This document shows, one piece after another, positions 1-8,307 of a DNA stretch of 64,000 nucleotides (its first letter is position 1; each line of letters begins with the position of its first letter). The stretch covers positions 1-64,000 of the forward strand of contig JAEZTQ010000101.1 in NCBI GenBank assembly GCA_023443625.1. Direction: 5' to 3'. The position numbers and the translations under genes were made by a program. The stretch comes from Bacillota bacterium. Its GTDB lineage: Bacteria > Bacillota_A > Clostridia > Lachnospirales > Lachnospiraceae. Below the pieces are notes generated by a model. The model saw only the letters and a program-made list of their open reading frames with translations. It ran no database searches and was not told the origin of the DNA.

Positions 1-161
1 CCAATAGTAAAGAGGCACCCCTATATAGAATAACATTTGAAAGAGTAACTTCCATCTATACTTTTTGAAAAAGTTATTTCCACCAACAGAAGGAGGAGGG
101 GTGGAATTTAGTTTTTCAATCGACGAAATAAAGAAAATGTGTAAAAAGTTTAAAAAAGTGG

Positions 162-190
162 TTGACATTACAGCAATGCTATTATATAAT
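162..190 (+). promoter_or_regulatory. SigA promoter of the tRNA operon
   Basis: A perfect consensus pair is visible: TTGACA at 162-167, a 17-base spacer, and TATAAT at 185-190. It is the only good promoter upstream of the seven tRNA genes and should drive them as one transcript ending at the terminator near 1520. The 150 bases between it and the first tRNA hold two small hairpins (arms TGCCA/TGGCA near 268-284 and AGACAA/TTGTCT near 302-320) and no gene. These may be 5' leader processing structures, which is inference. Confidence 0.85.
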
Positions 191-341
191 AATTCTTGCG
201 TCACGGCTGGAACAAAAGTAAAACCTTGATAATACTTGGCATAAGACAAGTAAAGATTTTATAAGCTGCCATGTAGTGGCAAGCAGGAAACCAGATGGAA
301 AAGACAATATTTGCTTTGTCTAGTCAATTCACATTATAATT

Positions 342-416
342 CGGGGTGTGGCGCAGCTTGGCTAGCGCGCTTGATTTGGGATCAAGAGGTCGCAGGTTCG
401 AATCCTGTCACCCCGA
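342..416 (+). tRNA. tRNA-Pro (TGG)
   Basis: This is a full cloverleaf. The acceptor stem is CGGGGTG/CACCCCG with discriminator A, the anticodon arm TTGAT/ATCAA has loop TTTGGGA giving anticodon TGG, and the T-arm carries GGTTCGAATCC. The 3' CCA is not encoded; the genomic sequence continues CTGG. It is the first gene of the seven-tRNA operon. Confidence 0.95.
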
Positions 417-492
417 CTGGTCAACATAAGTGGCCAATATAAATAGCAAATCGTAATCGCATTCACTAGAGAAAATTAATAGTAACAAATAT

Positions 493-563
493 GCGGGTGT
501 AGTTCAATGGTAGAACACTAGCCTTCCAAGCTAGATACGTGGGTTCGATTCCCATCACCCGCT
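493..563 (+). tRNA. tRNA-Gly (TCC)
   Basis: The acceptor stem GCGGGTG/CACCCGC pairs fully, with discriminator T. The anticodon arm CTAGC/GCTAG has loop CTTCCAA, giving anticodon TCC. The T-loop is GGTTCGATTCC. At 71 nt it is the usual length for tRNA-Gly. No CCA is encoded. Confidence 0.95.
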
Positions 564-607
564 TGATATTTGGTTTTTAAGCAATAGAACCATATCATAC
601 ACCATAT

Positions 608-681
608 GTGCTAGTAGCTCAGTTGGATAGAGCAATGGCCTTCTAAGCCATGTGTCGGGGGTTCGAATCCCTTCTGGCACA
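608..681 (+). tRNA. tRNA-Arg (TCT)
   Basis: The acceptor stem GTGCTAG pairs with CTGGCAC through one wobble pair, and the discriminator is A. The anticodon arm ATGGC/GCCAT has loop CTTCTAA, giving anticodon TCT, which reads AGA/AGG. The D- and T-arms are normal. No CCA is encoded. Confidence 0.95.
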
Positions 682-718
682 TTTTTCATCTATGGATATG
701 TGGATGAGACTTGTTTAT

Positions 719-793
719 GGTGGGTATAGCGCAGTTGGTTAGCGCGCCAGATTGTGGCTCTGGAGGCCAAGGGTTCGAATCCCTTTATCCACC
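719..793 (+). tRNA. tRNA-His (GTG), G-1 encoded
   Basis: The acceptor stem GTGGGTA/TATCCAC is extended by an encoded G at 719 opposite C at 793, the extra G-1:C73 pair that identifies histidine tRNAs. The anticodon arm CCAGA/TCTGG has loop TTGTGGC, giving anticodon GTG. No CCA is encoded. Confidence 0.95.
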
Positions 794-893
794 CTATATT
801 GTTTTTCTATATTGTTTTATTGGAAAAGTCTGTGAAGACTTTTCGTTTTCAATATAAGCTAAATAAGCAATATTGCCACTGTATAAGTAATAA

Positions 894-965
894 TGGGCTA
901 TCGCCAAGCGGTAAGGCACAGGACTTTGACTCCTGCAGTCGGTGGTTCGAATCCACCTAGCCCAG
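894..965 (+). tRNA. tRNA-Gln (TTG)
   Basis: The acceptor stem TGGGCTA/TAGCCCA has discriminator G. The anticodon arm CAGGA/TCCTG has loop CTTTGAC, giving anticodon TTG. The body resembles the Bacillus tRNA-Gln sequence as remembered. No CCA is encoded. Its last seven bases plus eight flanking bases (959-973) are exactly repeated in inverted orientation at 1003-1017, the start of the repeat array that follows. Confidence 0.95.
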
Positions 966-1205
966 TTACCGGATAAGACATATCCGGTTTTGAAAAGTAC
1001 ATTCCGGTAACTGGGCTTGCCCAGATTGACGGAGGAAGTCTCCGGTAGATAAAAAGTATAACGGAAAACTGGGCTTGCCCAGCTTGACGGATAGATATAT
1101 CCGGTTTTGAAAAGTACATTCCGGTAACTGGGCTTGCCCAGATTGACGGAGAAAGTCTCCGGTTGATATAATTTAAACGGAAAACTGGGCTTGCCCAGCT
1201 TGACG
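966..1205 (+). repeat. Hairpin repeat array after tRNA-Gln
   Basis: Four exact copies of the 14-base palindrome CTGGGCTTGCCCAG lie at 1011-1024, 1069-1082, 1128-1141 and 1185-1198, spaced 57-59 bases apart. Alternate spacers are near-identical (one type carries TATCCGGTTTTG and AAGTACATTCCGG, the other TTGACGGA and AAGTCTCCGG), so the larger unit is about 116 bases and present twice. Each spacer can itself fold, because CCGG and CGGA arms recur. The array lies inside the tRNA operon, between tRNA-Gln and tRNA-Lys, so it should be transcribed. No protein is apparent. Confidence 0.9.
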
Positions 1206-1262
1206 GAAGAAAACTTACTTCCAGTAAATAAAAAAAGCAGATATGAACATACTTTATTACAT

Positions 1263-1335
1263 GGGATATTAGCTCAGTCGGTAGAGCACATGACTTTTAA
1301 TCATGGTGTCCCGGGTTCGAATCCCGGATGTCTCA
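1263..1335 (+). tRNA. tRNA-Lys (TTT)
   Basis: The acceptor stem GGGATAT/ATGTCTC includes G-U pairs, with discriminator A, followed by T8-A9 and a normal GCTC/GAGC D-stem. The anticodon arm CATGA/TCATG has loop CTTTTAA, giving anticodon TTT. The T-arm is CGGGTTCGAATCCCG. No CCA is encoded. Confidence 0.95.
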
Positions 1336-1392
1336 CTTATCTATATAACAGATAAATTGGAAGATTAATTTATTTATCCTATATAGAAATAT

Positions 1393-1472
1393 GCGGATGT
1401 GGCGGAACTGGCAGACGCGCTAGACTTAGGATCTAGTGGGAGACCGTGCAGGTTCAATTCCTGTCATCCGCA
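1393..1472 (+). tRNA. tRNA-Leu (TAG)
   Basis: This is a class II tRNA of 80 nt. The acceptor stem is GCGGATG/CATCCGC with discriminator A, the anticodon arm CTAGA/TCTAG has loop CTTAGGA giving anticodon TAG, and a variable arm lies between the anticodon and T arms. It is the last gene of the operon and no CCA is encoded. Confidence 0.95.
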
Positions 1473-1478
1473 GTACTA

Positions 1479-1520
1479 AAAACACTTGAAAATACTACGT
1501 TTTCAGGTGTTTTTTATTTT
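1479..1520 (+). terminator. Terminator of the tRNA operon
   Basis: Arms AACACTTGAAAA and TTTTCAGGTGTT form a 12-base stem with one wobble around a short loop, followed directly by a T-rich run. It is placed just after tRNA-Leu. Confidence 0.9.
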
Positions 1521-1837
1521 ATAGAAAACTGCGTCCTTTAACGAAGCATTATTAGAAAATGATTTAATTTTATGATCTGCGTATAATTCTACAGTAACTC
1601 AAGAAGGAAAATAGTGTTGTATCCCTTCCCTTGGAATGGTACAATGAATTTGTAATTTAAAGAAAGTATGCTGTTTCTCATCAATGAGATTGAATAAAAA
1701 TGTCCACTTTTAATTTAAATCAGTAAGATGTAGATTATGAGGTGCAGGCAGTGCATGGTGTGTACACAAACTGTTGATCGGGATAGCGTGAGGAGCTTCT
1801 CTGAGTGGCAGTGCATGATAAAGGAATGGGATGATAG
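1521..1837 (+). other. Intergenic region upstream of locus A
   Basis: No gene is seen in these 317 bases. Two exact copies of GGCAGTGCATG lie at 1747-1757 and 1807-1817, exactly 60 bases apart and just ahead of the response-regulator start, so they could be operator half-sites (inference). A small hairpin TCTCAT/ATGAGA lies near 1676-1690. The start of the region resembles the left edge of the dispersed repeat found at 27935. Confidence 0.4.
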
Positions 1838-2887
1838 ATGCTGAAAATAGTTGCGGTTGATGACGAGTTCCTTGTGATTGAGGGAATTAAGCTGTTAGTT
1901 GGGGAAATAAACGTTGAATGTGAGATCGTTGGATATGCCAACAACGGATTAGCAGCGTGGGAAATGATACAGGACAATAAGCCGGATGTGGTGATTACGG
2001 ATATCAAAATGCCGGGAATGAACGGTCTGGAGTTGATCAAAAAATGTAGGGAAGAATATCCGAAAATGCTGGCGATAGTAATAAGCGGTTATCAGGAATT
2101 TGCCTACGCACAAAAAGCCATCGGGCTTGGGGTGGTCAGCTATGTTGATAAGCCGATTACACTTGAAAAGCTAGAGGGAGCACTACGGCTTGCAGAGGAT
2201 ATCTATTATAAAAATATACATAAAAAAACGGGCAATCCATATTTAACGCATAAATTCGATGAGCTCGTGAGGGCGCAGTGCGCTGGAAAATACGAAGAGA
2301 TGGAAGTGGTCTACAATAGCATCAAGAAGCAGATGCACAGGGGCCACATGGATATAGAGGATTATAAACGCTATATGTATAACCTTGTCATGCTCGTTGT
2401 CGGCGTTTATTACGACAATGCGAGGACCAACGTGGTGGAAAAGCATTTTCCCTCCTACCGGAACCTATTTATTCTACAATCCCAGGATGAGGTGGATGAA
2501 TATGCGGATTATATCATCCTGAATATCATTAATAAGCTTAATTTGGAAAATCAAGGGGTCGTCCATGGGAGTATCAAGGATCTCGTTCAATATATTCAGG
2601 AGCATTATCATGAGGATATCAGCTTGAATAAATTGGCCGAGCTTGTGAAAATGAGCCCGATTTATTTGAGTAGCCTTTTTAAGGAGGAGCTTGGTATCAG
2701 TTACGTAAAATACCTGACGGACCTTAGGTTGCAAAAGGCAAAAAAGTTTCTGGCGGAGGGCTATCTTGTGATAGAGACCAGCGAAATGGTCGGTTATCAC
2801 AATTACCGGTATTTTTGCGATCTGTTTAAACGGCATACAGGTATGACGCCAAATGAATATAAAGGGACAATCAGAAAGGACCGGTAG
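1838..2887 (+). CDS. AraC-type response regulator (YesN family), locus A
   Basis: A 349-residue transcriptional regulator. Residues 1-120 form a receiver domain with acidic pair D8-D9, phospho-acceptor D55 in VVITDIKMPG, a Ser in VISGYQEF and a Lys in VDKPI. The last ~100 residues carry two AraC helix-turn-helix motifs (LNKLAELVKMSPIYLSSLFK and a second around VIETSEMVGYHNYRYFCDLF). The middle is variable, as usual in this family. The kinase starts 5 bases after its stop, so the two form an operon and a cognate pair. In YesMN systems the regulator activates the adjacent sugar ABC operon; that target is inferred here from position. Confidence 0.93.
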   Translation: MLKIVAVDDEFLVIEGIKLLVGEINVECEIVGYANNGLAAWEMIQDNKPDVVITDIKMPGMNGLELIKKCREEYPKMLAIVISGYQEFAYAQKAIGLGVVSYVDKPITLEKLEGALRLAEDIYYKNIHKKTGNPYLTHKFDELVRAQCAGKYEEMEVVYNSIKKQMHRGHMDIEDYKRYMYNLVMLVVGVYYDNARTNVVEKHFPSYRNLFILQSQDEVDEYADYIILNIINKLNLENQGVVHGSIKDLVQYIQEHYHEDISLNKLAELVKMSPIYLSSLFKEELGISYVKYLTDLRLQKAKKFLAEGYLVIETSEMVGYHNYRYFCDLFKRHTGMTPNEYKGTIRKDR

Positions 2888-2892
2888 GGTCA

Positions 2893-4635
2893 ATGAAACA
2901 GAACTGGAATAAAAGAAGAAAGTTGAAATGGCAAATCCTGATTACCATCATCATCGTATCCTTTGTCTCGGTCACGGTATCGGTACTGACTGTTTACCGC
3001 ATATCCCAAAAAACAGTTCAAAGCCAATATATCAAACTAGCAGAGGACAACCTAGCGGCCTTTGATATTGTAGTGGACAAGGATTTGGATACCTTAATCA
3101 GTACGATTAGAAATTATATGCTGGATGATACAATCATCAATGTAATTAATGCACCACCTAAAAAACGGAAGGGGCATTATTATGATTCCAAGAGCAGAAC
3201 CGTGATTTTTAATCAGGTCAGTGAGATGTTCAACCAGTTGAATATGGTCGAGGGTGTTTTTTTGTTTGATAATTATGACCGTTATTATATGTATTTGAAA
3301 AATGGAAAGAATACGTCTCCCTATCTGACCTATTATCAGGAAGGTGCTGATATGGACAGCGACTGGTACAAGGCTGCAAAGGATACCCGGGGCAAGGAGA
3401 TCTTCTGGAACGGGGATGTGCTTAACCCGGAGAACAAGGCCTGCTTTTCCATCATCAAAAAATTGAATGATACAACTGATTACCAGCAGACAGGGATCAT
3501 GATTATCACAGTTAGAAAAACGTTTTTAAAGACAATTTACAGCGAGCTGAATACACGTAATATCGTCCTGCTTTTGGATGGGGCCGATAATTATCTCACG
3601 CAGATAGGTCATAACGACAATACGGATAATTTTTTTGAAGCCTATCAGAACAGGGATCAAAATGGGGATGCACAGGAGTATCTTTATCTTCAGCGGATCA
3701 ATACAACGACGGGGTGGAAATTTATCACCGGTATCCAAAAAGATGAATTATATAAGGAGAATATGTATATCGTTTCCTACATCCGTATCCTGCTCTTAAT
3801 CGTTGTCAGTGCGGTATTTCTTATTTCAATCCTCGTTACCAACAGTATATACAAGCCCCTAAGCAAGCTCGAGGAGGCAGTGGGGGAGATTAACGGCGGT
3901 AAACGGCAAATCGATACAGAATTCGACAATAGCGAAATCGGCACTATTGGGGAGACGATCAAGCGGGTCGTAAATAATAACCTCTATTTGGAAAAGCAGA
4001 TTGTGGACGTCGAGCTAAGCAAGAAAAAGGCGCAATTTCTGCTTTTGCAGGCACAAATTAATCCCCATTACCTATATAATACGTTAAATTCCATCTATAT
4101 TCTGGCACTGAAATACAAAACCCAGGATATTGCACAGATGGTGCTTTCCTTATCGGACATGTTTAAGCTTTCGCTAAATGAGGGAAAAGGCTACATACGC
4201 GTGTTGGATGAGATCACCTATGTGGAAAATTATATGCGTGTAATGAATTACCGTTTCCAGAATAGGTTCAAGGTCTATTTTGATATTGACGATGAAATCC
4301 TCGAATGCTATATAATGAAGTTTATGCTGCAACCCTTTGTTGAGAATTCGATTATACACGGCTTGGAGCAGAAGGTCGGAGACGGTAGCGTCATTATTTT
4401 GGGCCACCGCATTGGAGAGGATCTGGAATTTCAGATTATTGACGACGGCGTTGGCTTTGACGTAGAGTTAAAGAGGGAGTCAGGTTACGGGATCAGAAAT
4501 GTAGCCGATCGGATTAGACTCATCTACGGTGAGGAATACAGTATAAAGATCGCAAGTACCATGGGGGAAGGCACGACGGTTGTTATTAAAATACCGGTCA
4601 GGGATTTGGAGTTTTATCAACAGAGCGAAGCTTAA
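2893..4635 (+). CDS. YesM-type sensor histidine kinase, locus A
   Basis: A 580-residue membrane kinase. There is a transmembrane helix at about residues 14-36, an extracytoplasmic sensor region to about 290, a second helix at about 296-317, then HAMP, a His_kinase domain with phospho-acceptor H392 in NPHYLYN, and a C-terminal HATPase with IIDDGVGF and GYGIRNV. It should autophosphorylate on sensing an extracellular sugar or a loaded binding protein, and pass phosphate to the regulator encoded just upstream. Its 3' end (about the last 37 bases) reappears as a degenerate copy about 266 bases downstream. Confidence 0.93.
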   Translation: MKQNWNKRRKLKWQILITIIIVSFVSVTVSVLTVYRISQKTVQSQYIKLAEDNLAAFDIVVDKDLDTLISTIRNYMLDDTIINVINAPPKKRKGHYYDSKSRTVIFNQVSEMFNQLNMVEGVFLFDNYDRYYMYLKNGKNTSPYLTYYQEGADMDSDWYKAAKDTRGKEIFWNGDVLNPENKACFSIIKKLNDTTDYQQTGIMIITVRKTFLKTIYSELNTRNIVLLLDGADNYLTQIGHNDNTDNFFEAYQNRDQNGDAQEYLYLQRINTTTGWKFITGIQKDELYKENMYIVSYIRILLLIVVSAVFLISILVTNSIYKPLSKLEEAVGEINGGKRQIDTEFDNSEIGTIGETIKRVVNNNLYLEKQIVDVELSKKKAQFLLLQAQINPHYLYNTLNSIYILALKYKTQDIAQMVLSLSDMFKLSLNEGKGYIRVLDEITYVENYMRVMNYRFQNRFKVYFDIDDEILECYIMKFMLQPFVENSIIHGLEQKVGDGSVIILGHRIGEDLEFQIIDDGVGFDVELKRESGYGIRNVADRIRLIYGEEYSIKIASTMGEGTTVVIKIPVRDLEFYQQSEA

Positions 4636-5015
4636 AGATGGAACATTATATTGTACATAAAGGTGAAAACCTGAAATAATATGACAACTTGTAGGAAAAG
4701 ACTCTCTACATAAATGATGGCAAATTGACTATAACACCCCATCTTAGACAGCTGTTAAAGTAAAGCTCTGTAACCTAGTTAAATCAAGAGGTTCAGAGCT
4801 TTCATTATGTTATTTTAAAGATAATAGGATGCCCGCCTTGCGGCAAGGAAGCACATTGCTTGTCTGTCAGGGATTTGAAAATTGATTATCAGAGTGAAGC
4901 TTAAGAATTTGAACATTTTATTGTTTTTACAGACATAGAGGTGAAAAAATCTGAAATTATATGACAAATTGTAGAAAAAGACTCTCTACAAAAATGATAG
5001 CAAATTAGGTATAAC
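4599..5015 (+). repeat. Duplicated kinase tail plus promoter-like block
   Basis: Two related blocks run from about 4599 to 4735 and from about 4865 to 5015. Each begins with GTCAGGGATTTG, continues through CAGAG(C/T)GAAGCTTAA (in the first copy this is the end and stop codon of the kinase), then GAACATT, AGGTGAAAA, ATGACAA, an inverted repeat TTGTAG-N11-CTACA, and a TATAAC box. The distance from CTACA to TATAAC is 24 bases in both copies. The second copy lies where the promoter of the binding-protein gene is expected, so the inverted repeat may be an activator site for the YesN regulator (inference). Between the blocks lie a terminator and a degenerate piece of the dispersed repeat (4829-4872). 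Confidence 0.75.
4762..4808 (+). terminator. Terminator after histidine kinase A
   Basis: Arms AAGCTCTG-TAACCT and AGGTT-CAGAGCTT form a long stem around a 12-base loop, followed by TTCATTATGTTATTTT. It separates the two-component operon from the transporter operon. Confidence 0.8.
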
Positions 5016-5071
5016 ATAAGTATCAGGTTTTAAAAACTTGTAAAGCAGGTCATCACAATAAGGAGGGTAAT

Positions 5072-6442
5072 ATGAAAAAGAAATTATTAGCAGTACTTTT
5101 AAGTGTATCCATGGTTACAGTGATGTTGGCAGGTTGTAAAAAAAATACTGTTCAAGAAGAGAGCGCTGATCCGGCAACAGAGGAGGTTGCAAAAGATACA
5201 GCGAAGGATACAGCGGACACCCCTGCTTCCAGAACGATCAAGATACTGTCCATGTGGCCGGAGGATGATGCGGCAACAACAGCAAACGGAAGTATCATCA
5301 CAGCAATGTGCGAGCAGTACAAGGCAGAAGTAGATCCGAATTTTAAATGGGAATTCGAATATGTGGATTCTGACAACTTAAAGACCAAGGTGCAAACCCT
5401 TGCGGCATCTGACGATTTGCCGGACATGTTTGCGTATGACGCAGGAACGCCATTGGTTGATTTGATTGAAGCAGATCTTGTACTTGATGTGACAAAGGCG
5501 CTTACTGACGCAGGTGTTTATGATAAGCTTGACAAAGGTGCGACGACTTATTTGGCAGCGCTAACCGGAACAGACTCTATTTATGATCTTCCATTAGGGC
5601 TCAATATTGAAGGTTTTTGGTACAACAAGGCATTATTTGAGAAGGCAGGCATTACCGAAGCACCGTCGACTTGGGATGAAATGCTAACAGCAGCAGATAA
5701 GCTTTTGGCTGCTGGCATCCAGCCATTTGCAACAGGTGCAGGCGATTCATGGCCAGCAACGAGATTGATTCATGCTTATGCCATCCGTCTTATGGGCAAG
5801 GACTGCATGCAAAAGGCGGCAGACGGATCCATGGCTTATAACAGCGAGGGCTTTGTAGCAGCAGCACAGATGATTCAAGATATGAACCAAAAGGGCTATT
5901 TCGGTATCGGTGCGACGACGGTAGACCAGAACACGGCAGCTGACATGATATTGTCTGGTGAAGCAGCAATGATCTATAATGGAAGCTGGTATACCTCTTC
6001 CCTAAATGCGGATACAAACCCGGCAGGTGCGGACGGAATCGGTTTCTTTAACATCCCCATCGTAGATGGTGGAAAAGGAACAGGCACAGAATATGCCATG
6101 AACTGCGGAACGATTCTCTGCCTTAACAAGAAATCCTATGATGATACCATGGCTGGTTTCCTCAAATATTTCGTATCCAATGTCGGCGACTACTCTATGA
6201 ACCAATTTGGTGCATTAAAGGGTTATGTAATCGAAAACTATCCAGCAGACATGAGCAACTATACAAAGCTTGTTGCGGATGAAATGAATAAGGTAACAGG
6301 AACGGCAAACTGGTTCGAGGCATTGATGAACGGAATGCTTTCCACGATCTCACAGGATAATGTACAGTCTTTAATGAATGGGGATATGACGGCACAGGAA
6401 TATTGCGATGCCATGCAGGAATGCTATGAAACAACAAAATAA
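5072..6442 (+). CDS. Sugar ABC transporter substrate-binding lipoprotein, locus A
   Basis: A 456-residue family 1 extracellular solute-binding protein. The N-terminus is a lipoprotein signal peptide with lipobox LAGC (Cys22), followed by a Glu/Asp/Thr-rich linker and a bilobal binding domain with the WYNKALFEKAGI and PSTWDEML motifs typical of CUT1 binding proteins. It should capture oligosaccharides at the outer membrane face and deliver them to the two permeases downstream. The start is fixed by AGGAGGG seven bases upstream of ATG. The ligand is not readable from sequence; the neighbouring GH78 and GH43 genes suggest plant-cell-wall oligosaccharides. Confidence 0.95.
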   Translation: MKKKLLAVLLSVSMVTVMLAGCKKNTVQEESADPATEEVAKDTAKDTADTPASRTIKILSMWPEDDAATTANGSIITAMCEQYKAEVDPNFKWEFEYVDSDNLKTKVQTLAASDDLPDMFAYDAGTPLVDLIEADLVLDVTKALTDAGVYDKLDKGATTYLAALTGTDSIYDLPLGLNIEGFWYNKALFEKAGITEAPSTWDEMLTAADKLLAAGIQPFATGAGDSWPATRLIHAYAIRLMGKDCMQKAADGSMAYNSEGFVAAAQMIQDMNQKGYFGIGATTVDQNTAADMILSGEAAMIYNGSWYTSSLNADTNPAGADGIGFFNIPIVDGGKGTGTEYAMNCGTILCLNKKSYDDTMAGFLKYFVSNVGDYSMNQFGALKGYVIENYPADMSNYTKLVADEMNKVTGTANWFEALMNGMLSTISQDNVQSLMNGDMTAQEYCDAMQECYETTK

Positions 6443-6469
6443 ACGAAGCAGCTGATAAAGGTGTAAGCA

Positions 6470-6512
6470 AAAATGAGGCAGGCAGGGTGTTTTCTGCACT
6501 GCCTCATTTTGT
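6470..6512 (+). terminator. Terminator/attenuator between binding protein and permease
   Basis: AAAATGAGGCAG (6470-6481) pairs perfectly with CTGCCTCATTTT (6499-6510). The 3' arm itself provides the T run. Placed directly after the binding-protein gene, it probably lets only part of transcription reach the permeases, a common way to make binding protein in excess (inference). Confidence 0.8.
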
Positions 6513-6551
6513 TAAAGCTGGCATGAAGCTGCGGTAGAGAGGTGGACAGGT

Positions 6552-7436
6552 TTGAAAAAGGTCTTAGGAAATAAAAAAGTAGTTGGGATCTATGTGATTC
6601 CAGGACTGATTCTGTATACATGCTTTTTAATTATTCCAGTCATATGGTCGTTTTACTATACGTTATTTGATGGTTCGCCGGGGATCAAATGGAAATTCTG
6701 CGGTCTTGACAATTATTTAAGGTTATTTTCCGACAAGCAGTTCTTTCGGTCGCTGACTGTCAACTTTAAATATATTGCGATCGTCATGACGGGACAGATC
6801 CTGTTGGGTCTAGCGATGGCACTGATGTTTCATTTCTGGCTGAGACACTTCAAATCTTTAGTGCGGACCATCGTATTCTTTCCGGTTGTATTGCCCGTTG
6901 TTGCGGTAGCGCAGCTATTTACGAAAATTTATGAGGTACAGCCGCATTTCGGGTTGCTAAACAGCATTCTGGCTAATATCGGCCTGGAACAGCATGTACA
7001 GGCATGGCTTGGACAGAAGAGCACGTCACTGGGATCCCTGAGTGCCATGGATATCTGGACCTCCATCGGCTTTTATGCCATTATTTTTTACGGTGCGCTC
7101 ATTGATATTTCTCAGGATGTCATCGAAGCAGCGCGTATCGACGGTGCGAAATCCTTCCAGCTACTAAGATACATCCTGCTTCCGCTTATCAAACCAATCA
7201 TGACTGTATGTCTCGTATTCAGCTTTACCGGTACGGTGAAAATGTTTGATTCCGCACTTGCTTTGACGGGTGGCGGACCCAGCGGTGCGACGAAATCCCT
7301 TTCCCTGTATATGTATGAGGTTGCCTTCACCTATAGCAAGGTCGGATATGCCAGCATTGTTGCAATCGTTGTCTTTTTGATCTGTGTGGCTGGCTCTTTT
7401 GTGATTAAAAAATTTGACAGGGATGTTACCGCTTAG
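6552..7436 (+). CDS. Sugar ABC permease, MalF/LacF-like, locus A
   Basis: A 294-residue CUT1-family inner-membrane permease with about six hydrophobic segments. The EAA loop EAARIDGAKSFQLLRYILLP, which contacts the ATPase, lies near residues 195-215. The start is a TTG codon preceded by GAGAGGTGG; no in-frame ATG gives an adequate N-terminus. It pairs with the second permease that follows after an 11-base gap. No ATPase gene is present in the locus. Confidence 0.93.
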   Translation: MKKVLGNKKVVGIYVIPGLILYTCFLIIPVIWSFYYTLFDGSPGIKWKFCGLDNYLRLFSDKQFFRSLTVNFKYIAIVMTGQILLGLAMALMFHFWLRHFKSLVRTIVFFPVVLPVVAVAQLFTKIYEVQPHFGLLNSILANIGLEQHVQAWLGQKSTSLGSLSAMDIWTSIGFYAIIFYGALIDISQDVIEAARIDGAKSFQLLRYILLPLIKPIMTVCLVFSFTGTVKMFDSALALTGGGPSGATKSLSLYMYEVAFTYSKVGYASIVAIVVFLICVAGSFVIKKFDRDVTA

Positions 7437-7447
7437 GAGGAAGCCTT

Positions 7448-8302
7448 ATGAATACAAAGATATCATTAAAAGCAAAAAAGAAAACCAAACGATTTTTCAT
7501 TACGCTCCTCATTTTATGCGTGGTGTTCATTGATATTTATCCATTGTTCTGGATGATCACTGCCTCATTAAAAAAGCCATCGGAATTCGTTACGAAAGCA
7601 GCCTATTCGCTGAACGACGGATTTTATATCCAAAACTATATTGATGCGTGGACAAAAGGTAACATGTCGCTTTTCTTCAAAAACAGTCTGATAAACACCT
7701 GCGTTTCGATTTTCTTTATCACGGCCTTCTCGGTGATGATGTCCTTTGCACTTGTTAAAATGGACTGGAAGTTGAAAAAGGTGGTTGATCAATATGTTGC
7801 CTTTGGGATTATGGTCCCTTTTACGACAGCGATGATCCCATTATTTCAGATTTTCAGCAAAATGAATTTGATCAATACGCGGACTTGCCTCATTTTGATC
7901 TATGTGTCGACCTCGATCTCATTCTCAATATTTTTGATTGGCGGTTATATGCGATCACTCCCAGATGAGATACTGGAGGCGGCGGTAATTGATGGCTGTG
8001 GGATCCATGGGCTGTTATTTCGGATTGTCATTCCCCTCATCAAAAATGCAATTATAACCAACATTGTCATCCAGTTTTTCTTCAAATGGAATGACCTGCT
8101 GGCTGCGATGACCTTTGTGAGCAGCAAAAAACTAAAGACAGTGCAGACTGGGCTACTGTATTTTTCGGATGAGTTTGGAACAAAGAACTGGGGAGCGATT
8201 TTTGCGTCGGTGTCGATCTGCGTTATCCCGATGCTGATCATGTATCTATTTTTAAATAAAAGAGTAATCGAGGGTATGACCTCTGGAGCGATGAAAGGAT
8301 AA
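7448..8302 (+). CDS. Sugar ABC permease, MalG-like, locus A
   Basis: A 284-residue CUT1-family permease with a positively charged cytoplasmic N-terminus, about six membrane segments, and an EAA loop around EAAVIDGCGIHGLLFRIVIP. The C-terminus VIEGMTSGAMKG is typical of MalG-type permeases. AGGAGG lies eight bases before ATG. The glycosidase gene follows five bases after the stop. Confidence 0.94.
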   Translation: MNTKISLKAKKKTKRFFITLLILCVVFIDIYPLFWMITASLKKPSEFVTKAAYSLNDGFYIQNYIDAWTKGNMSLFFKNSLINTCVSIFFITAFSVMMSFALVKMDWKLKKVVDQYVAFGIMVPFTTAMIPLFQIFSKMNLINTRTCLILIYVSTSISFSIFLIGGYMRSLPDEILEAAVIDGCGIHGLLFRIVIPLIKNAIITNIVIQFFFKWNDLLAAMTFVSSKKLKTVQTGLLYFSDEFGTKNWGAIFASVSICVIPMLIMYLFLNKRVIEGMTSGAMKG

Positions 8303-8307
8303 GGAAG

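Noticed and set aside
335..340. TATAAT just before tRNA-Pro
   Set aside because: It ends two bases before the mature tRNA 5' end, so transcription from it would begin inside the tRNA; the consensus promoter at 162-190 explains the operon.
754..1119. Short ORFs over the tRNA-Gln region on both strands
   Set aside because: They run through tRNA genes and the hairpin array and show no protein-like features.
966..1205. CRISPR array
   Set aside because: Regular spacing of an inverted-repeat word suggested it, but the spacers are themselves repeated and no cas genes are near.
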